Positions 32,568-41,577 of a stretch of 64,000 nt of DNA are shown piece by piece. Location of the stretch: positions 77,172 through 141,171 of the forward strand of contig JACIWX010000004.1 in NCBI GenBank assembly GCA_014360755.1, read 5' to 3'. Every line of letters starts with the position of its first letter. Position 1 is the stretch's first letter. Under the pieces are notes generated by a model that worked only from the letters and a program-made list of their open reading frames with translations, searched no databases and was not told the origin of the DNA. The position numbers were made by a program, and so were the translations under genes. The stretch is from Chloroflexota bacterium (GTDB lineage: Bacteria; Chloroflexota; Anaerolineae; UBA2200).

Positions 32568-33289
32568 GCCCCGCCCTCCACTCGCCCAATAAAGCGATAA
32601 CCCAGACCGATCAGCGTCTCGATGAATTGAGGCTCGTCGACATCATCGTTCAATGCGCGGCGCAGTTCGGCAATACGCGTATCTACTGCACGAGTAGCTG
32701 CCGGGTAGTCCCAGCCCCACACTGCATCTAGCAACCGCTCCCGGCTCAACACTTCATCCGGATGCAGCATCAGATATTCTAAGACAGAGAAAGCCTTCGC
32801 TGTAAGGGGGATTTCTCGACCGGCTAGGATAACCCGTCTAGCCTGGCGGTCGAGGATAAGCATTCCGCAGGTCAGGCGGCGAGCGCCGGCCAGGGAGGGC
32901 ACACCAGGACGAGCGCGGCGCAGCACAGCTCGAATGCGGGCTACCAATTCATAAGGTTCGAATGGTTTGTTCAAATAATCGTCAGCCCCTTCATCCAGGG
33001 CCATGGCCCGTTCCGATGGCAAACCCACTTGAGTGAGCAGGATCACTGGCGTCCAGTTTCCGGCCTGACGCAAACGGCGCAGTGCTTCCCGTCCATCCAG
33101 ACGGGGCATAAGCACGTCCAAGACGATGAGATCAGGGGCAAAGTCAGCGACGCGGCGCAAAGCTGCCTCGCCATCGGCAGCCACAGCTACCATGAACCCA
33201 GCACGCTCTAGAAAAGGCGCAAGGTGAGTTGTGATGGCTTCCTCATCATCTACCAGCAAAATGCGCCAGGGGCATCTCCTCTTACCCAT
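32564..33289 (-). CDS. OmpR-family response regulator
   Basis: 241 residues: receiver domain with acidic pair in LLVDDEEA, phospho-acceptor Asp58 (LIVLDVLMPRLDG) and Lys in YLNKPFE; then a winged-helix effector domain (LTAKAFSVLEYLMLHPDEVLSRERLLDAVWG, with YRFIG at the end). The ATG at 33289 follows GAGG by six bases. It is encoded before and coupled to the histidine kinase. Targets are unknown; the propeller lipoprotein downstream on the same strand is a candidate. Confidence 0.94.
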   Translation of the reverse strand: MGKRRCPWRILLVDDEEAITTHLAPFLERAGFMVAVAADGEAALRRVADFAPDLIVLDVLMPRLDGREALRRLRQAGNWTPVILLTQVGLPSERAMALDEGADDYLNKPFEPYELVARIRAVLRRARPGVPSLAGARRLTCGMLILDRQARRVILAGREIPLTAKAFSVLEYLMLHPDEVLSRERLLDAVWGWDYPAATRAVDTRIAELRRALNDDVDEPQFIETLIGLGYRFIGRVEGGA

Positions 33290-33403
33290 TATCATCCTCG
33301 CGAGTTTGTGCTTCTAATTTAAATGACGCTACACTCTTCCTTCTGGTTCCACTAGAAATTCGGATAACCGTAAAGCAACCAAGACACTAAAAACCATTGA
33401 GAT

Positions 33404-34471
33404 TCAGTGTATTTCCGGGAACCAATCTGGACAAATTCTCAGTGCTTCGGCTTGTTCCAGCAAAGCCAAAACCTCCTGGCTAAGAACAGAACCTGTCTTC
33501 CTCTTCGCTTGCCAGGCCCGGAATAGTCCCACTGGATCGCCCAGGTGAGTCTGCACCCAATCCTTCCCATGCGCAGAGACGAGGGCCGCGATCATCTCGT
33601 TGCCGACCCGATATAAGGGGCCGTAGGCTCCCTGTACTAATCCTTGCCGCCAGCTTGCTATCTCCTCTGCGCCTAAGCGTTCTGAGAGTACATCTCGCAG
33701 GAAAGCCTCAACCTGGACATAGTCAGCCTGAGTGGCGGAGAGCCTCCGGTTGTCTACCCAATAAGTGACCGCACCTTCTTGCACCAAATCCGTCAATATC
33801 TCGAGAGCCGCTCTCAGGCAAGTGTCAGGGCATGGAGCCGGTAGCAATGAAGAGGCGCCGATGTGATGCAATTCGTGGGCCAGCGTCGCCTCGATTTCAG
33901 TTGAATTAGATATCTGGAGCAGGTCCAAGACGATGCACTTGCCCACGACATAGCCTGTGCTGCGGCCATCGGCCAACAGATAGACGGTGGCTTCCATGCG
34001 CGCCTGCGGTGGCAAAGTCTCCTGTACGCGCGCTACGGCTTTCCCTAGCGGAAGTGTACCTTGTAATAGCTCTAACTTTGTGCGCAAGGTGGTGAATTGG
34101 CCACAGGCAGAGCTATAAGCGGTGTAGACGCGGTTCAGACGCTCTGAAGGCGAGCTCCATGGTCTGTCATCGCGCAGTGCAAGCAACAGCTTAACTAGTG
34201 CTTCTGAGGTGACCTTGCTATCCATCCGACTGTGATGAGCAATCAGCACTTGGTAAGGCGGACTAGCCACCATTTGACGAACAGCAGCCTCGTCCCATGG
34301 CTGTCCTTGATGCAGTGCCTGGCAAAAGTCGAGCCACGCTATCGCGCCAGAGGTATCCACTTGTACTGACACAGTGTGGGGGAATGAGGCAGGGCGAGGG
34401 GATGGCAAGACAGTACAGCCTACCAAACTTAAGATAATAAACACCAATCCTAACATCTGCATCGGCTTCAT
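33404..34471 (-). CDS. Zincin-like metalloprotease lipoprotein
   Basis: 355-residue lipoprotein (lipobox LSLVGC). The HExxH motif of zinc metalloproteases is in ATLAHELHHIGASS, with a possible downstream Glu in LTDLVQEGAVTYW, the pattern of DUF5700-like and similar putative peptidases. The remainder is helical. It lies 6 bp after the MFS gene on the same strand, so the two are probably co-expressed. The peptidase assignment rests on the motif alone. Confidence 0.65.
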   Translation of the reverse strand: MKPMQMLGLVFIILSLVGCTVLPSPRPASFPHTVSVQVDTSGAIAWLDFCQALHQGQPWDEAAVRQMVASPPYQVLIAHHSRMDSKVTSEALVKLLLALRDDRPWSSPSERLNRVYTAYSSACGQFTTLRTKLELLQGTLPLGKAVARVQETLPPQARMEATVYLLADGRSTGYVVGKCIVLDLLQISNSTEIEATLAHELHHIGASSLLPAPCPDTCLRAALEILTDLVQEGAVTYWVDNRRLSATQADYVQVEAFLRDVLSERLGAEEIASWRQGLVQGAYGPLYRVGNEMIAALVSAHGKDWVQTHLGDPVGLFRAWQAKRKTGSVLSQEVLALLEQAEALRICPDWFPEIH

Positions 34472-34477
34472 GGCTCT

Positions 34478-35770
34478 CTAAAAGCCTCCTGTCCGACTAA
34501 TTGGGCCAGGAAATTGTTTGGTTTCTTCGCTATAAGCTTGTTGAGGGGCGAGTGTTACCTGTACTTTTCGCGCGAGCAGCGTGAACCCCAATGCAGCCAC
34601 CAGGCCCATTACCATGCCGCCATACCAAATCGCCACTGGGGCTACTTTGTCGTTCAAGATTCCTCCTACCACTGGCCCAATCCCATAAGCGATCCCCCAT
34701 GCCAGGTGATAGATGCTCATATATCTGCCACGCTTGTCTGCTGGAGCCAGGTTAGCAGTCAGGGTAATAGCAGTCGGGACTAGGATCATTTCGCCAATGG
34801 TGAGGATGACCATACTTAGTAAAAAGGTGGCGAAACTCCAGTCCCATGCGACACTGCCTACACCTAGGGCATAAAACAACGAACCAATAGCCAGCACTGA
34901 CAGATGATAGTAGCGCTTAGTCACCCGCGTGATACTGTACTGAAACAAGACCACCATTGCAGCGTTTGTGGCCATGATGAAACCATACTGGTTCTCCGGA
35001 ACACCAAAGTTTTCCTTGGAATACACTGGCAAAAGCACCATGATCAGCGAGTAGGCCATCACCGCCAGGGTGTACATTGCACAGAACGTCAGAAATGACC
35101 GATCGCGGAGGATAGGCCCGTAACTGGTATCCACTTGAAGCTGGTCAAGGGCCTGGCGCTGTGGTGCAGTTTCCACGACAAAGAATAGAATGGCCAGCAT
35201 GAAAATGAAGTATGCCGTTGCAGCGATATAGAAGGCCAAGGCGTAAGAAGCAGTGGCAACAAATCCACCAACAGAAGGGCCGAGTGCTATACCCGCGTTA
35301 GCGCTCAAGCGCAGCAAAGCGTAGGCTCCCGCTCTTCGATCAGGTTCAACTAGATCGGCAATCATTGCGTCGCTCCCAATACGATACAGCGGAGCGAAAG
35401 CGCCGTTCACGAGCATCACAATTACCCAGAGCCATAGCGTGCCGGCCATGCTCATCGCCATCAGTACCACACTGCCTATGGCCAAACCCAACACCATAGC
35501 ACCCTTACGGCCAAAGCGATCCACTGCTGGCCCAGCGATAGCGCCAGTCACCAGTCCGCCGATGAAATTCAAGGAGAGCATCAAGCCAATTGCAGTGATA
35601 GGAACGCCTAGCTTCTGGCGGATATAGATGGTCATGAATGGCCAGATCATGCTGACGCCTGCGCTGCTGATCAGCATGCCCCAAAAGAGGAACCAGAATT
35701 GACGCGGATAATCAGCGCTTTGCTTGATGCGTTGATAGATATAGACAAACCTGCTTAAAAAACTCTTCAT
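34478..35770 (-). CDS. MFS transporter
   Basis: 430-residue major facilitator protein with about 12 membrane helices. The loop between helices 2 and 3 (PAVDRFGRKGAMVLG) is the MFS signature, and DRRAGAYALLRLSANAGIALGPSVGG in helix 5 resembles the antiporter motif C of drug exporters. A multidrug efflux-type role is therefore plausible; the substrate is unknown. It is transcribed together with the downstream lipoprotein protease-like gene. Confidence 0.9.
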   Translation of the reverse strand: MKSFLSRFVYIYQRIKQSADYPRQFWFLFWGMLISSAGVSMIWPFMTIYIRQKLGVPITAIGLMLSLNFIGGLVTGAIAGPAVDRFGRKGAMVLGLAIGSVVLMAMSMAGTLWLWVIVMLVNGAFAPLYRIGSDAMIADLVEPDRRAGAYALLRLSANAGIALGPSVGGFVATASYALAFYIAATAYFIFMLAILFFVVETAPQRQALDQLQVDTSYGPILRDRSFLTFCAMYTLAVMAYSLIMVLLPVYSKENFGVPENQYGFIMATNAAMVVLFQYSITRVTKRYYHLSVLAIGSLFYALGVGSVAWDWSFATFLLSMVILTIGEMILVPTAITLTANLAPADKRGRYMSIYHLAWGIAYGIGPVVGGILNDKVAPVAIWYGGMVMGLVAALGFTLLARKVQVTLAPQQAYSEETKQFPGPISRTGGF

Positions 35771-35809
35771 GGTTACTCCTTGGTTAGAAGGTTCCTTTTC
35801 ACCTTTTTA

Positions 35810-36712
35810 TTACGGCAGTCCATTTAACTTGGAACTGCTCTCTCGCTTACACACGTTATGAGCAACGATATCCACGATAGTGTGAATCACTTGGAGGCTT
35901 GCGCTCAATGCACGCTTATCCTGGTCGCAAGTAGGGTCGTAAGCAGTTAGGGTGGCTGCTTGGATGTCAAAGGCTCCTCCTACCATCTGAATAACACATT
36001 TCAGTTGATGCAAAGAAAGTCCGCCCGGCACCGCGAATTCGTTGGCCTGCGCCTCGGCAGGATCAAGCACATCCAAATCTACATGTAGGTAGACACGGTG
36101 CACTTGTGATTGCAAAGCAACAAGTGCCGGGTGGAGTGCTGTAGTCAGCCCTGCCTGGCGCAGTTGATTGGCCGAAACGGCACAAATTCGTTGTTTGATA
36201 AGGCGTTCCTCCTCCCCATGGTCAAAATCATGCCCACCGATATGGACAACCTGCACACCACTGGCTGGAGAGCTGCCAGTCTCAGCCCAGAATTTTCGGT
36301 AACAGAGGCCTGTGGCCATGGCTAAGGACATGCCATCCAGGAAACCAGAAGCGCTTGTCTCCGGTGTGTTGAAATCGCCATGGGCATCTAACCAGATAAT
36401 TCCGATTGGCATTGTTGCTATGCCCGCCAGGACTCCCAAACAAGCATTGCAATTCCCAGCCAGTACCATTGGGAAACGCTGCTGTGCCAGTGCATCACGC
36501 ACTTGTCTAGCAAGAAGCTTGTTGATCTCGATGACAGCGGTGTCCTCCGTCAACGCGGTTCTTTTAGGACGCAGCGTGAATTCGATGGCGACATCGTGGC
36601 CACGTGCACTCAATTCGCGATGGATACCAGCTTGCAGAATGCGCTCCGGGCCCAGTCCCATATGGACGCGTTCAACTCCTAGATGGTAGGGCACCAGGAG
36701 CAAACTGATCAA
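35810..36712 (-). CDS. Arginase/agmatinase-family protein lacking the first metal-ligand motif
   Basis: About 300 residues of the ureohydrolase fold. The Mn-binding motifs DAHGDFNTPE and HVDLDVLDP are intact. The first motif, GGDH in arginases, is replaced by GNCNACLG, so one His ligand is absent. As remembered, a subgroup of arginase-like proteins shows the same GNCN pattern. The start is set at a TTG (36712) with AGGA six bases ahead, which begins the first beta strand (LLISLLLVPYHLG); longer in-frame starts run into the upstream gene. Substrate unknown; single-metal or non-urea chemistry is possible. Confidence 0.78.
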   Translation of the reverse strand: MISLLLVPYHLGVERVHMGLGPERILQAGIHRELSARGHDVAIEFTLRPKRTALTEDTAVIEINKLLARQVRDALAQQRFPMVLAGNCNACLGVLAGIATMPIGIIWLDAHGDFNTPETSASGFLDGMSLAMATGLCYRKFWAETGSSPASGVQVVHIGGHDFDHGEEERLIKQRICAVSANQLRQAGLTTALHPALVALQSQVHRVYLHVDLDVLDPAEAQANEFAVPGGLSLHQLKCVIQMVGGAFDIQAATLTAYDPTCDQDKRALSASLQVIHTIVDIVAHNVCKRESSSKLNGLP

Positions 36713-36744
36713 TAGGCGTCCTTGGCTCTGGTCACTTGTGACAA

Positions 36745-37686
36745 TCAGGTTTTGCCTCCCTGACCTAACAGAACACTCAAATTGCGAGGAAGAATATCCA
36801 CGCAATCCAGTAGATCGAGCCGCCTCAATTTTTCTACTGTGGCAGCAGGAAGTTGAGTTGAGGGAAGCCCTTCCAAAATGAGGGCAGTTTCCTCTTGAGA
36901 AAATATCTCTTTCTCTTCCACCCACGACAAAAAATCTTTGTTCTGCGGGCAGTTCCTTTGGCAGATAAGGCACCCCACCAAACAATTGTGCCAAGCCGGA
37001 TTGATCCAGGTTGGGAATGGGACATTGCCCGGTTTCTCATTGTGAAAGACGATGCATCGCTCGGCATAGAGGAGAAAGCGATCGGAGGTGATTGCACCAG
37101 TAGGACAATGGTGGAGACAAGCTTGGCAGTTCTGGCAATTCTCCATCATTTGTACTTCTTGCCAAGGATCTTCCGGGCACGACAAATCTGAATAGACCGC
37201 TACAAGCTGGTGAAAGCTTCCCATACCAGGGACATAGCAAATGTTGTTTCTTCCATATCTGCCCAATCCGCTGCGCACAGCCAAAAGCTTCAATGGCAAT
37301 GCTGTCCGAGCAACTTGGTAGCCTAACGGAGCCAGGAAGCTAGCGAGCAAGTCCTCTACTCGTTGACGAGTCTCCTCATAAGCTACATAGGTTGGAGGAA
37401 TAATGAACGGCCATGTTTTTCCATCCCAGGTAAAAACAGCCTGGCTCTGAGGTCGTGGGACAGCGACCACGATCAGCGACTTGGCATGAGGCAAGTTGTC
37501 AGGGTATCTAAATTGAAACCCAGTAAGGCGCTCCTCGTAAAATTCCGTACAAAAGAAACCTCGCTTGTATCGCCCTTCAATTTCCTCCTGGAGATCACAA
37601 AGGTGTTCGGCAGGTACGACACGCCCCTTGTGTCTATGCTCCTCCAACCAGAGGAGCAATTCCTTTGTTATGCTTTTCGTCTCCAT
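36745..37686 (-). CDS. Double [4Fe-4S] protein related to epoxyqueuosine reductase
   Basis: 313 residues. The C-terminal half has two ferredoxin-type motifs, CQNCQACLHHCP and CLVGCLICQRNCP, arranged as in QueG-like reductases. The N-terminal half includes the conserved segments YPDNLPHAKSLIVVAVPRPQ and GLGRYGRNNICYVPGMGS. Several residues around the cobalamin pocket of true QueG cannot be confirmed, so it may be a paralogue acting on another substrate. The ATG at 37686 is preferred; AAGGAT lies upstream. The gene is followed 32 bp later by the arginase-like gene. Confidence 0.78.
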   Translation of the reverse strand: METKSITKELLLWLEEHRHKGRVVPAEHLCDLQEEIEGRYKRGFFCTEFYEERLTGFQFRYPDNLPHAKSLIVVAVPRPQSQAVFTWDGKTWPFIIPPTYVAYEETRQRVEDLLASFLAPLGYQVARTALPLKLLAVRSGLGRYGRNNICYVPGMGSFHQLVAVYSDLSCPEDPWQEVQMMENCQNCQACLHHCPTGAITSDRFLLYAERCIVFHNEKPGNVPFPTWINPAWHNCLVGCLICQRNCPQNKDFLSWVEEKEIFSQEETALILEGLPSTQLPAATVEKLRRLDLLDCVDILPRNLSVLLGQGGKT

Positions 37687-37715
37687 TTTTAATCTATCCT
37701 TGTGTAGTGAACAGT

Positions 37716-38225
37716 TCATTTCGTTACTGCTTGCATGTTCTTCAGAACAGTTGGTAGTTCTGCTATCGCCCGCACCTCTGCATCGTGCTGCGGAAGGATC
37801 AAAGGGCAGGTGGATCCCTGGGGATTGAACCAGATTGTTAGCATCCCCGCTCTTTTTGCTCCCACTATGTCCACTGTATAGTCATCGCCGATCATAACCG
37901 CTTGCTGGGGAGTGCAACCGATCTCGTGCAGCACTGCGGCAAAGAAGGCGGGGTCGGGCTTGCGCACACCAAGTTCACGGGCAGTGAACACGGCATGAAA
38001 AAGCTCTTCCAGACCTACCCGGCGCAGAGCTTCCCGCACCAGAACTGCACCCGATTCGGCTGCATTTGTCGCCAGGATGAGATGATAATGGGGATGCAAG
38101 ATGCACAGTGTTTCCTGGATGCCAGGCACAGCTTCCACCTGAGGCCAATAGGCCATTGGCCCTTGGTATTGCGGAAAGACGCGCATGACTGTGTCACCCC
38201 AGTCGAATACAAGCGCGCGGATCAT
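37716..38225 (-). CDS. HAD-superfamily hydrolase
   Basis: 169 residues. Motif I is LVFDWGDTVM (DxxxT), motif II is in ILATNAA, motif III Lys is in GVRKPDPAFF and motif IV is IGDDYTVDIVGAK. The set is complete for a phosphatase of the haloacid dehalogenase type with a small cap. The ATG at 38225 follows GGAG by six bases. Substrate unknown. It overlaps nothing but is followed by the QueG-like gene whose longer start would overlap by a few bases. Confidence 0.86.
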   Translation of the reverse strand: MIRALVFDWGDTVMRVFPQYQGPMAYWPQVEAVPGIQETLCILHPHYHLILATNAAESGAVLVREALRRVGLEELFHAVFTARELGVRKPDPAFFAAVLHEIGCTPQQAVMIGDDYTVDIVGAKRAGMLTIWFNPQGSTCPLILPQHDAEVRAIAELPTVLKNMQAVTK

Positions 38226-38242
38226 AGGCTTCTCCAGTGGCA

Positions 38243-38701
38243 TTAATCCGAGAAGCGGATGTCAGCATAGGCGAAACCTGCCGCTGCTCGTGCTTCCTGC
38301 TCACTGACCCATCTTTCCAAGCCTATCCTTTGCAGCCGATAGCCGTCAGGCAGCAGGAGGGGGTAATGGCGCAACATCTCCAGCCGTTGACAAGAATAAT
38401 CGGCGCACATTGGGCAGATGGTCACTGCATGTTCATGAGCACAAGCCCGGACGGCACAGTTGGGGTTGCCTCCTCCGCTTCGGCAACCGGGGCAGGGAGA
38501 ATCAGCCAGGCAGTTTAATCCCTTCCAAAAGGCAGCAAAAACCTCAGCAAGGCCCGGGATGTCAAAATAACCTTGGTCATAGCCTTCCTTGCGCAGCGTT
38601 TCCCGAAGACTAGCCGCTTGTTGGGGGATACGCCGCCGGCTGGCGCAGAGGCCACAGTACAGGCCACAGAAAGCCACCTCTTCCAGGTTCAGGTCATTCA
38701 T
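38243..38701 (-). CDS. DUF3795-like cysteine-rich protein
   Basis: 152 residues with a DUF3795-like start (VAFCGLYCGLCASRR) and four more Cys groups: CLADSPCPGC, CAVRAC, CPMCADYSC. These are probably zinc or Fe-S ligands. Function unknown. The ATG at 38701 overlaps the end of the Fpg-like gene (ATGAATGA) and follows AAAGGAG, so it is coupled to it. Confidence 0.78.
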   Translation of the reverse strand: MNDLNLEEVAFCGLYCGLCASRRRIPQQAASLRETLRKEGYDQGYFDIPGLAEVFAAFWKGLNCLADSPCPGCRSGGGNPNCAVRACAHEHAVTICPMCADYSCQRLEMLRHYPLLLPDGYRLQRIGLERWVSEQEARAAAGFAYADIRFSD

Positions 38702-39530
38702 TTTTCTCCTTTCCAAGTTTTTGGCAACAAGGGCAAATATAGCTGGTGGTAGAGCCCACCCGCAGCTCTTCAATAACTGTCCCACAAGCGGGGCATGGCT
38801 TGCCAGTCTGGTATCCAACCTGCAAATGCTCAGCGTAATGCCCCTCGTTGCCCCACACATCATATTCGCGGGGGCCGCCGCCCCAACGGATTCCTTCGCT
38901 CAACACGTACTGGATAGCGTTATGTAGTCGTTCTATGTCTGCCTGGTCCAGGGTGTTCACTGTACGCAGTGGATGTAGTCGCGCGTACCAGAGGATATCC
39001 TGGATATAGACATTGCCGATGCCGGCGATGAAGCTTTGGTCTAACAAATACTTTTTGATGGCTCCACGTTTGCCCCGCAGCATTTCTTCGAGTTTTTGCG
39101 GAGTAAAGTCAGCCACTAGAGGTTCTGGGCCTAAACGTGCTAGCAAGGGATGAACGTTCAGTTCACCCAAAGGGATTAGATGCACGTGGCCAAACCACCA
39201 GAAGTGTGTCCAGAGTTGCTGTCCGTTGTCCAGATATAAAACCACTCGCTCCCTTTGTGGGTTAGGGATCTCAGTCGCACCGTGCAGGCGCACTTCGCCT
39301 CCCATGCCCAGATTGAAGGCCAGCGTCCAATCCCGATTCAAGTCAGCGATGACCCATTTTCCGCGGTGCCTGGCGCGGTGGAAGGCGTGGCCGATCACAG
39401 CGCGGCAAAATTCTTCCTCAGGTAGGTTTAAGCACTTGGGTTGATAAATTTTCACCCCGGTAATGGATCGCCCGCACAGGGCCTGATCCATGCTGCGGGC
39501 TAGGACAAAGATATCAGGGAGCTCAGGCAT
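38694..39530 (-). CDS. Formamidopyrimidine-DNA glycosylase family protein
   Basis: 278 residues of the Fpg/Nei family, removing oxidised bases from DNA. The N-terminus is MPELPDI: catalytic Pro2 and Glu3 are kept, with Asp in place of the usual Glu at position 6. The Lys near residue 58 (HRGKWVI) is present, as are the helix-two-turn-helix (FIAGIGNVYIQDIL) and the C-terminal zinc finger CPACG...CPCC. A 10-residue tail follows. The Asp variant and the finger spacing suggest a divergent branch. Confidence 0.9.
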   Translation of the reverse strand: MPELPDIFVLARSMDQALCGRSITGVKIYQPKCLNLPEEEFCRAVIGHAFHRARHRGKWVIADLNRDWTLAFNLGMGGEVRLHGATEIPNPQRERVVLYLDNGQQLWTHFWWFGHVHLIPLGELNVHPLLARLGPEPLVADFTPQKLEEMLRGKRGAIKKYLLDQSFIAGIGNVYIQDILWYARLHPLRTVNTLDQADIERLHNAIQYVLSEGIRWGGGPREYDVWGNEGHYAEHLQVGYQTGKPCPACGTVIEELRVGSTTSYICPCCQKLGKEKNE

Positions 39531-39577
39531 TATAAGCTCCTCTGTGTCTGCGAAGCGGCATTCATAGTGTGATCTCC

Positions 39578-39781
39578 CTACATCGCAGTACTATAACGTT
39601 CCTGCAACCGATAGCCCCAGGTTACCAGTTGACTGCCAAACCAGCGCAGTATCCGGCAATAGAAGCGATGGTTTATGATAAACCTAGCCAAATCCTGTCT
39701 AATGAGCCGTTCCTTTTCTGCTTCGCGCAAGGCGTCCTTGTAGCGTTCCTGTTGCACCAAGATATCTTTCCAGCTTAGCAT
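39578..39781 (-). CDS. Small basic protein of unknown function (67 aa)
   Basis: No named family. The sequence starts MLSWKDILVQQERYKDALREAEKERLIRQ and continues as one or two basic amphipathic helices ending ILRWFGSQLVTWGYRLQERY. AGGAGG lies five bases before the ATG at 39781; the GTG two codons earlier would be inside that site. As remembered, very similar short proteins occur in other Chloroflexota. It may sit on the inner face of the membrane. Confidence 0.7.
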   Translation of the reverse strand: MLSWKDILVQQERYKDALREAEKERLIRQDLARFIINHRFYCRILRWFGSQLVTWGYRLQERYSTAM

Positions 39782-39850
39782 TTGCACCTCCTCTGTGCAG
39801 GTTTTGTGACCATGCAGCTACCTAGATTATTTTTGCGATGCTATTTGCTC

Positions 39851-40420
39851 TTACTGCTGTTGTTCAGCGGGAGGTTGGTCTTTACGCTGAAGGCGTTTTA
39901 TAGCGTCTTCGATCCACGCCAGTTCTGCCTCCATAATTTTGATTCTGTAATCTAAAGTCAGCATCCAGAAGAAGGTCTCACGGGGAGACCCAACTGCTTC
40001 AACGTAGGCTGCACTCTCTTCGGGAATTTTGTGGGCACGCTGTAGCTTTGCCCGCAATTGTTTGGCAACCCGTTCGAAAATAGCGAGGATTTCGTCATCA
40101 GAGAGTAGCCCAGCAAAAAAGACTTGCACCAGCCAGGGAATGCGGGCATCTTCGGGAGGAAGCAGCGAGGTCAGCCAACACCGTAATTCCTCTTGCCCTG
40201 CTTCAGTCAGGGAGTAGACGCGGCGGGGTGGCCGGTTCTCGCGCTGGATTACTTTCACCTCTACCCAGCCCTGTTCAGTCAGCCGGGCCAGGGTACGGTA
40301 AATCTGACTCTGGTCGGCTGGCCAAAAATGGTGAACTGAGGCATCAAAAGCCTTCTTGAGATCGTAACCGGTGAGCGGGATATAGTTTAGAAAGCCTAAA
40401 ATAGCGTGTTCCAGTGACAT
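39851..40420 (-). CDS. PadR-family transcriptional regulator
   Basis: 189 residues. The N-terminal winged helix (HAILGFLNYIPLTGYDLKKAFDASVHHFWPADQSQIYRTLARLTEQGWVEV) is the PadR pattern. The wing is NRPPRRVYSLTEAGQEEL and the C-terminal Vir-like dimerisation domain is about residues 95-175. Its promoter carries a palindrome overlapping both boxes, so it probably represses itself. No obvious PadR target is adjacent; the GntR gene next door is in the same orientation. Confidence 0.92.
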   Translation of the reverse strand: MSLEHAILGFLNYIPLTGYDLKKAFDASVHHFWPADQSQIYRTLARLTEQGWVEVKVIQRENRPPRRVYSLTEAGQEELRCWLTSLLPPEDARIPWLVQVFFAGLLSDDEILAIFERVAKQLRAKLQRAHKIPEESAAYVEAVGSPRETFFWMLTLDYRIKIMEAELAWIEDAIKRLQRKDQPPAEQQQ

Positions 40421-40434
40421 AGTCGCTCCTTACA

Positions 40435-40476
40435 GGATTGGTATATTATATGATTAATATTATATATGACCAATCC
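40435..40476 (-). promoter_or_regulatory. padR-type promoter with overlapping palindrome
   Basis: On the minus strand TTGGTC (40473-40468), 17-bp spacer and TATAAT (40450-40445). Exact arms GGATTGGT (40435-40442) and ACCAATCC (40469-40476) enclose it, with further AT-rich dyad symmetry inside. Binding there would cover both promoter boxes. Confidence 0.8.
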
Positions 40477-40542
40477 TATAATAGCACATTCAGGCAAATT
40501 TGCCAAATCTCAGAGGAGTAGTTTGTCCACCTTTTATCCCAT

Positions 40543-41499
40543 TTATGAGCCCTCCACAATAGAGCGCAGCATATTCAGGCCCCCTTCATCCAATGTTAGG
40601 TAATTGAGCACGATTAACTTTTGGTTTGGCTCTAATAGTGGCTCAACTTTTTGAGCAACGAGATCGGAGGCAATGACCATAGACACCCCTCGCAAAGACT
40701 CAGCTAGCTTTTTGGGGTCATCTACACCACAGATGCGCGCATCAAGGCCTTTGATGCCTGCATTCTCTAAAGAGTGCTTCATATTTAAGGCACTCTCATA
40801 AGTGGCGCAAATCATAGCCACAGGCGTGCTAGCCGGGATATTGGAAATTTGCACCAACTGGTCTAGAGGTAGCCTTACTCCTAGGCCCACCACTTCTTTC
40901 TTTGTCCTTGCCAGTTGTTGCCGCACTTCCTGGATATGGAAAAAAGTTGTAGCGACTACGTGAGCCTCTCGGAGATATTCTTCAACTTCGGCCGTGGGCT
41001 GCTGCAGATCCTGTAGTGTCACGGGTATTGCTTTTACAGCAAGTTTCTCCTGGATGGCTTGAGCTAAAGCAGCAGCGATACGTGGCTCACATTCCACAAA
41101 TACTACATGGCGTCTTACGCGTACGTCCATTCGCTGCATAGCCCGGGCATAAGCAAAGGTTGCAAAATCATCAGGTCTGACTCCCAGCTCGCCTGCTTCC
41201 TCGATTGCTCGATCAATAATTTTTAGTAGTGCCGTGGAGGCCGGTGGGGCAACGGGAGCGAGGAATTCCACCACTACGCAACCTCGGCCCTGTTTGCACT
41301 CGATGAGTCCTTCCTGTACCAATGCCTGATAGGCTCTAAGGACAGTGTTGCGGTTAATGCGTAGAAAGCCAGCCAACTGTCGGGCTGTTGGCAGCCTGGC
41401 TGCCGGAGCCAGTTCTCCATTAAGGATTAGGAATTTGATCTGTTCTTTAAGCTGTACGTGTACTGGCAGAGGGCTATTTGGTTGAATCCTAATCTGCAT
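40543..41499 (-). CDS. GntR-family regulator with a long C-terminal domain
   Basis: 318 residues. The N-terminal domain (SPLPVHVQLKEQIKFLILNGELAPAARLPTARQLAGFLRINRNTVLRAYQALVQEGLIE) is a standard GntR winged helix of the YtrA/HutC type. The C-terminal domain is unusual: about 200 residues with Rossmann-like strands (VFVECEPRIAAALAQ, VVATTFFHI, VAMICATYESALNM, SMVIASDLVAQKV), resembling a periplasmic-binding or receiver-like sensory fold, and was not assigned to UTRA. It probably senses a metabolite or a phosphorylation-like event. Confidence 0.82.
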   Translation of the reverse strand: MQIRIQPNSPLPVHVQLKEQIKFLILNGELAPAARLPTARQLAGFLRINRNTVLRAYQALVQEGLIECKQGRGCVVVEFLAPVAPPASTALLKIIDRAIEEAGELGVRPDDFATFAYARAMQRMDVRVRRHVVFVECEPRIAAALAQAIQEKLAVKAIPVTLQDLQQPTAEVEEYLREAHVVATTFFHIQEVRQQLARTKKEVVGLGVRLPLDQLVQISNIPASTPVAMICATYESALNMKHSLENAGIKGLDARICGVDDPKKLAESLRGVSMVIASDLVAQKVEPLLEPNQKLIVLNYLTLDEGGLNMLRSIVEGS

Positions 41500-41531
41500 C
41501 TTTTTCTCCTAAGTAGCTGGTTGGCCTAATT

Positions 41532-41577
41532 GTCTATTTCAATAGACCATTATAACACATTGCCTTAAAATTGTCAA
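41532..41577 (-). promoter_or_regulatory. Consensus promoter and dyad operator of the GntR gene
   Basis: On the minus strand TTGACA (41577-41572), 17-bp spacer, TATAAT (41554-41549): a full consensus. Just downstream GTCTAT (41532-41537) and ATAGAC (41542-41547) form an inverted repeat with a 4-bp centre, in the right place for autorepression. Confidence 0.85.
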
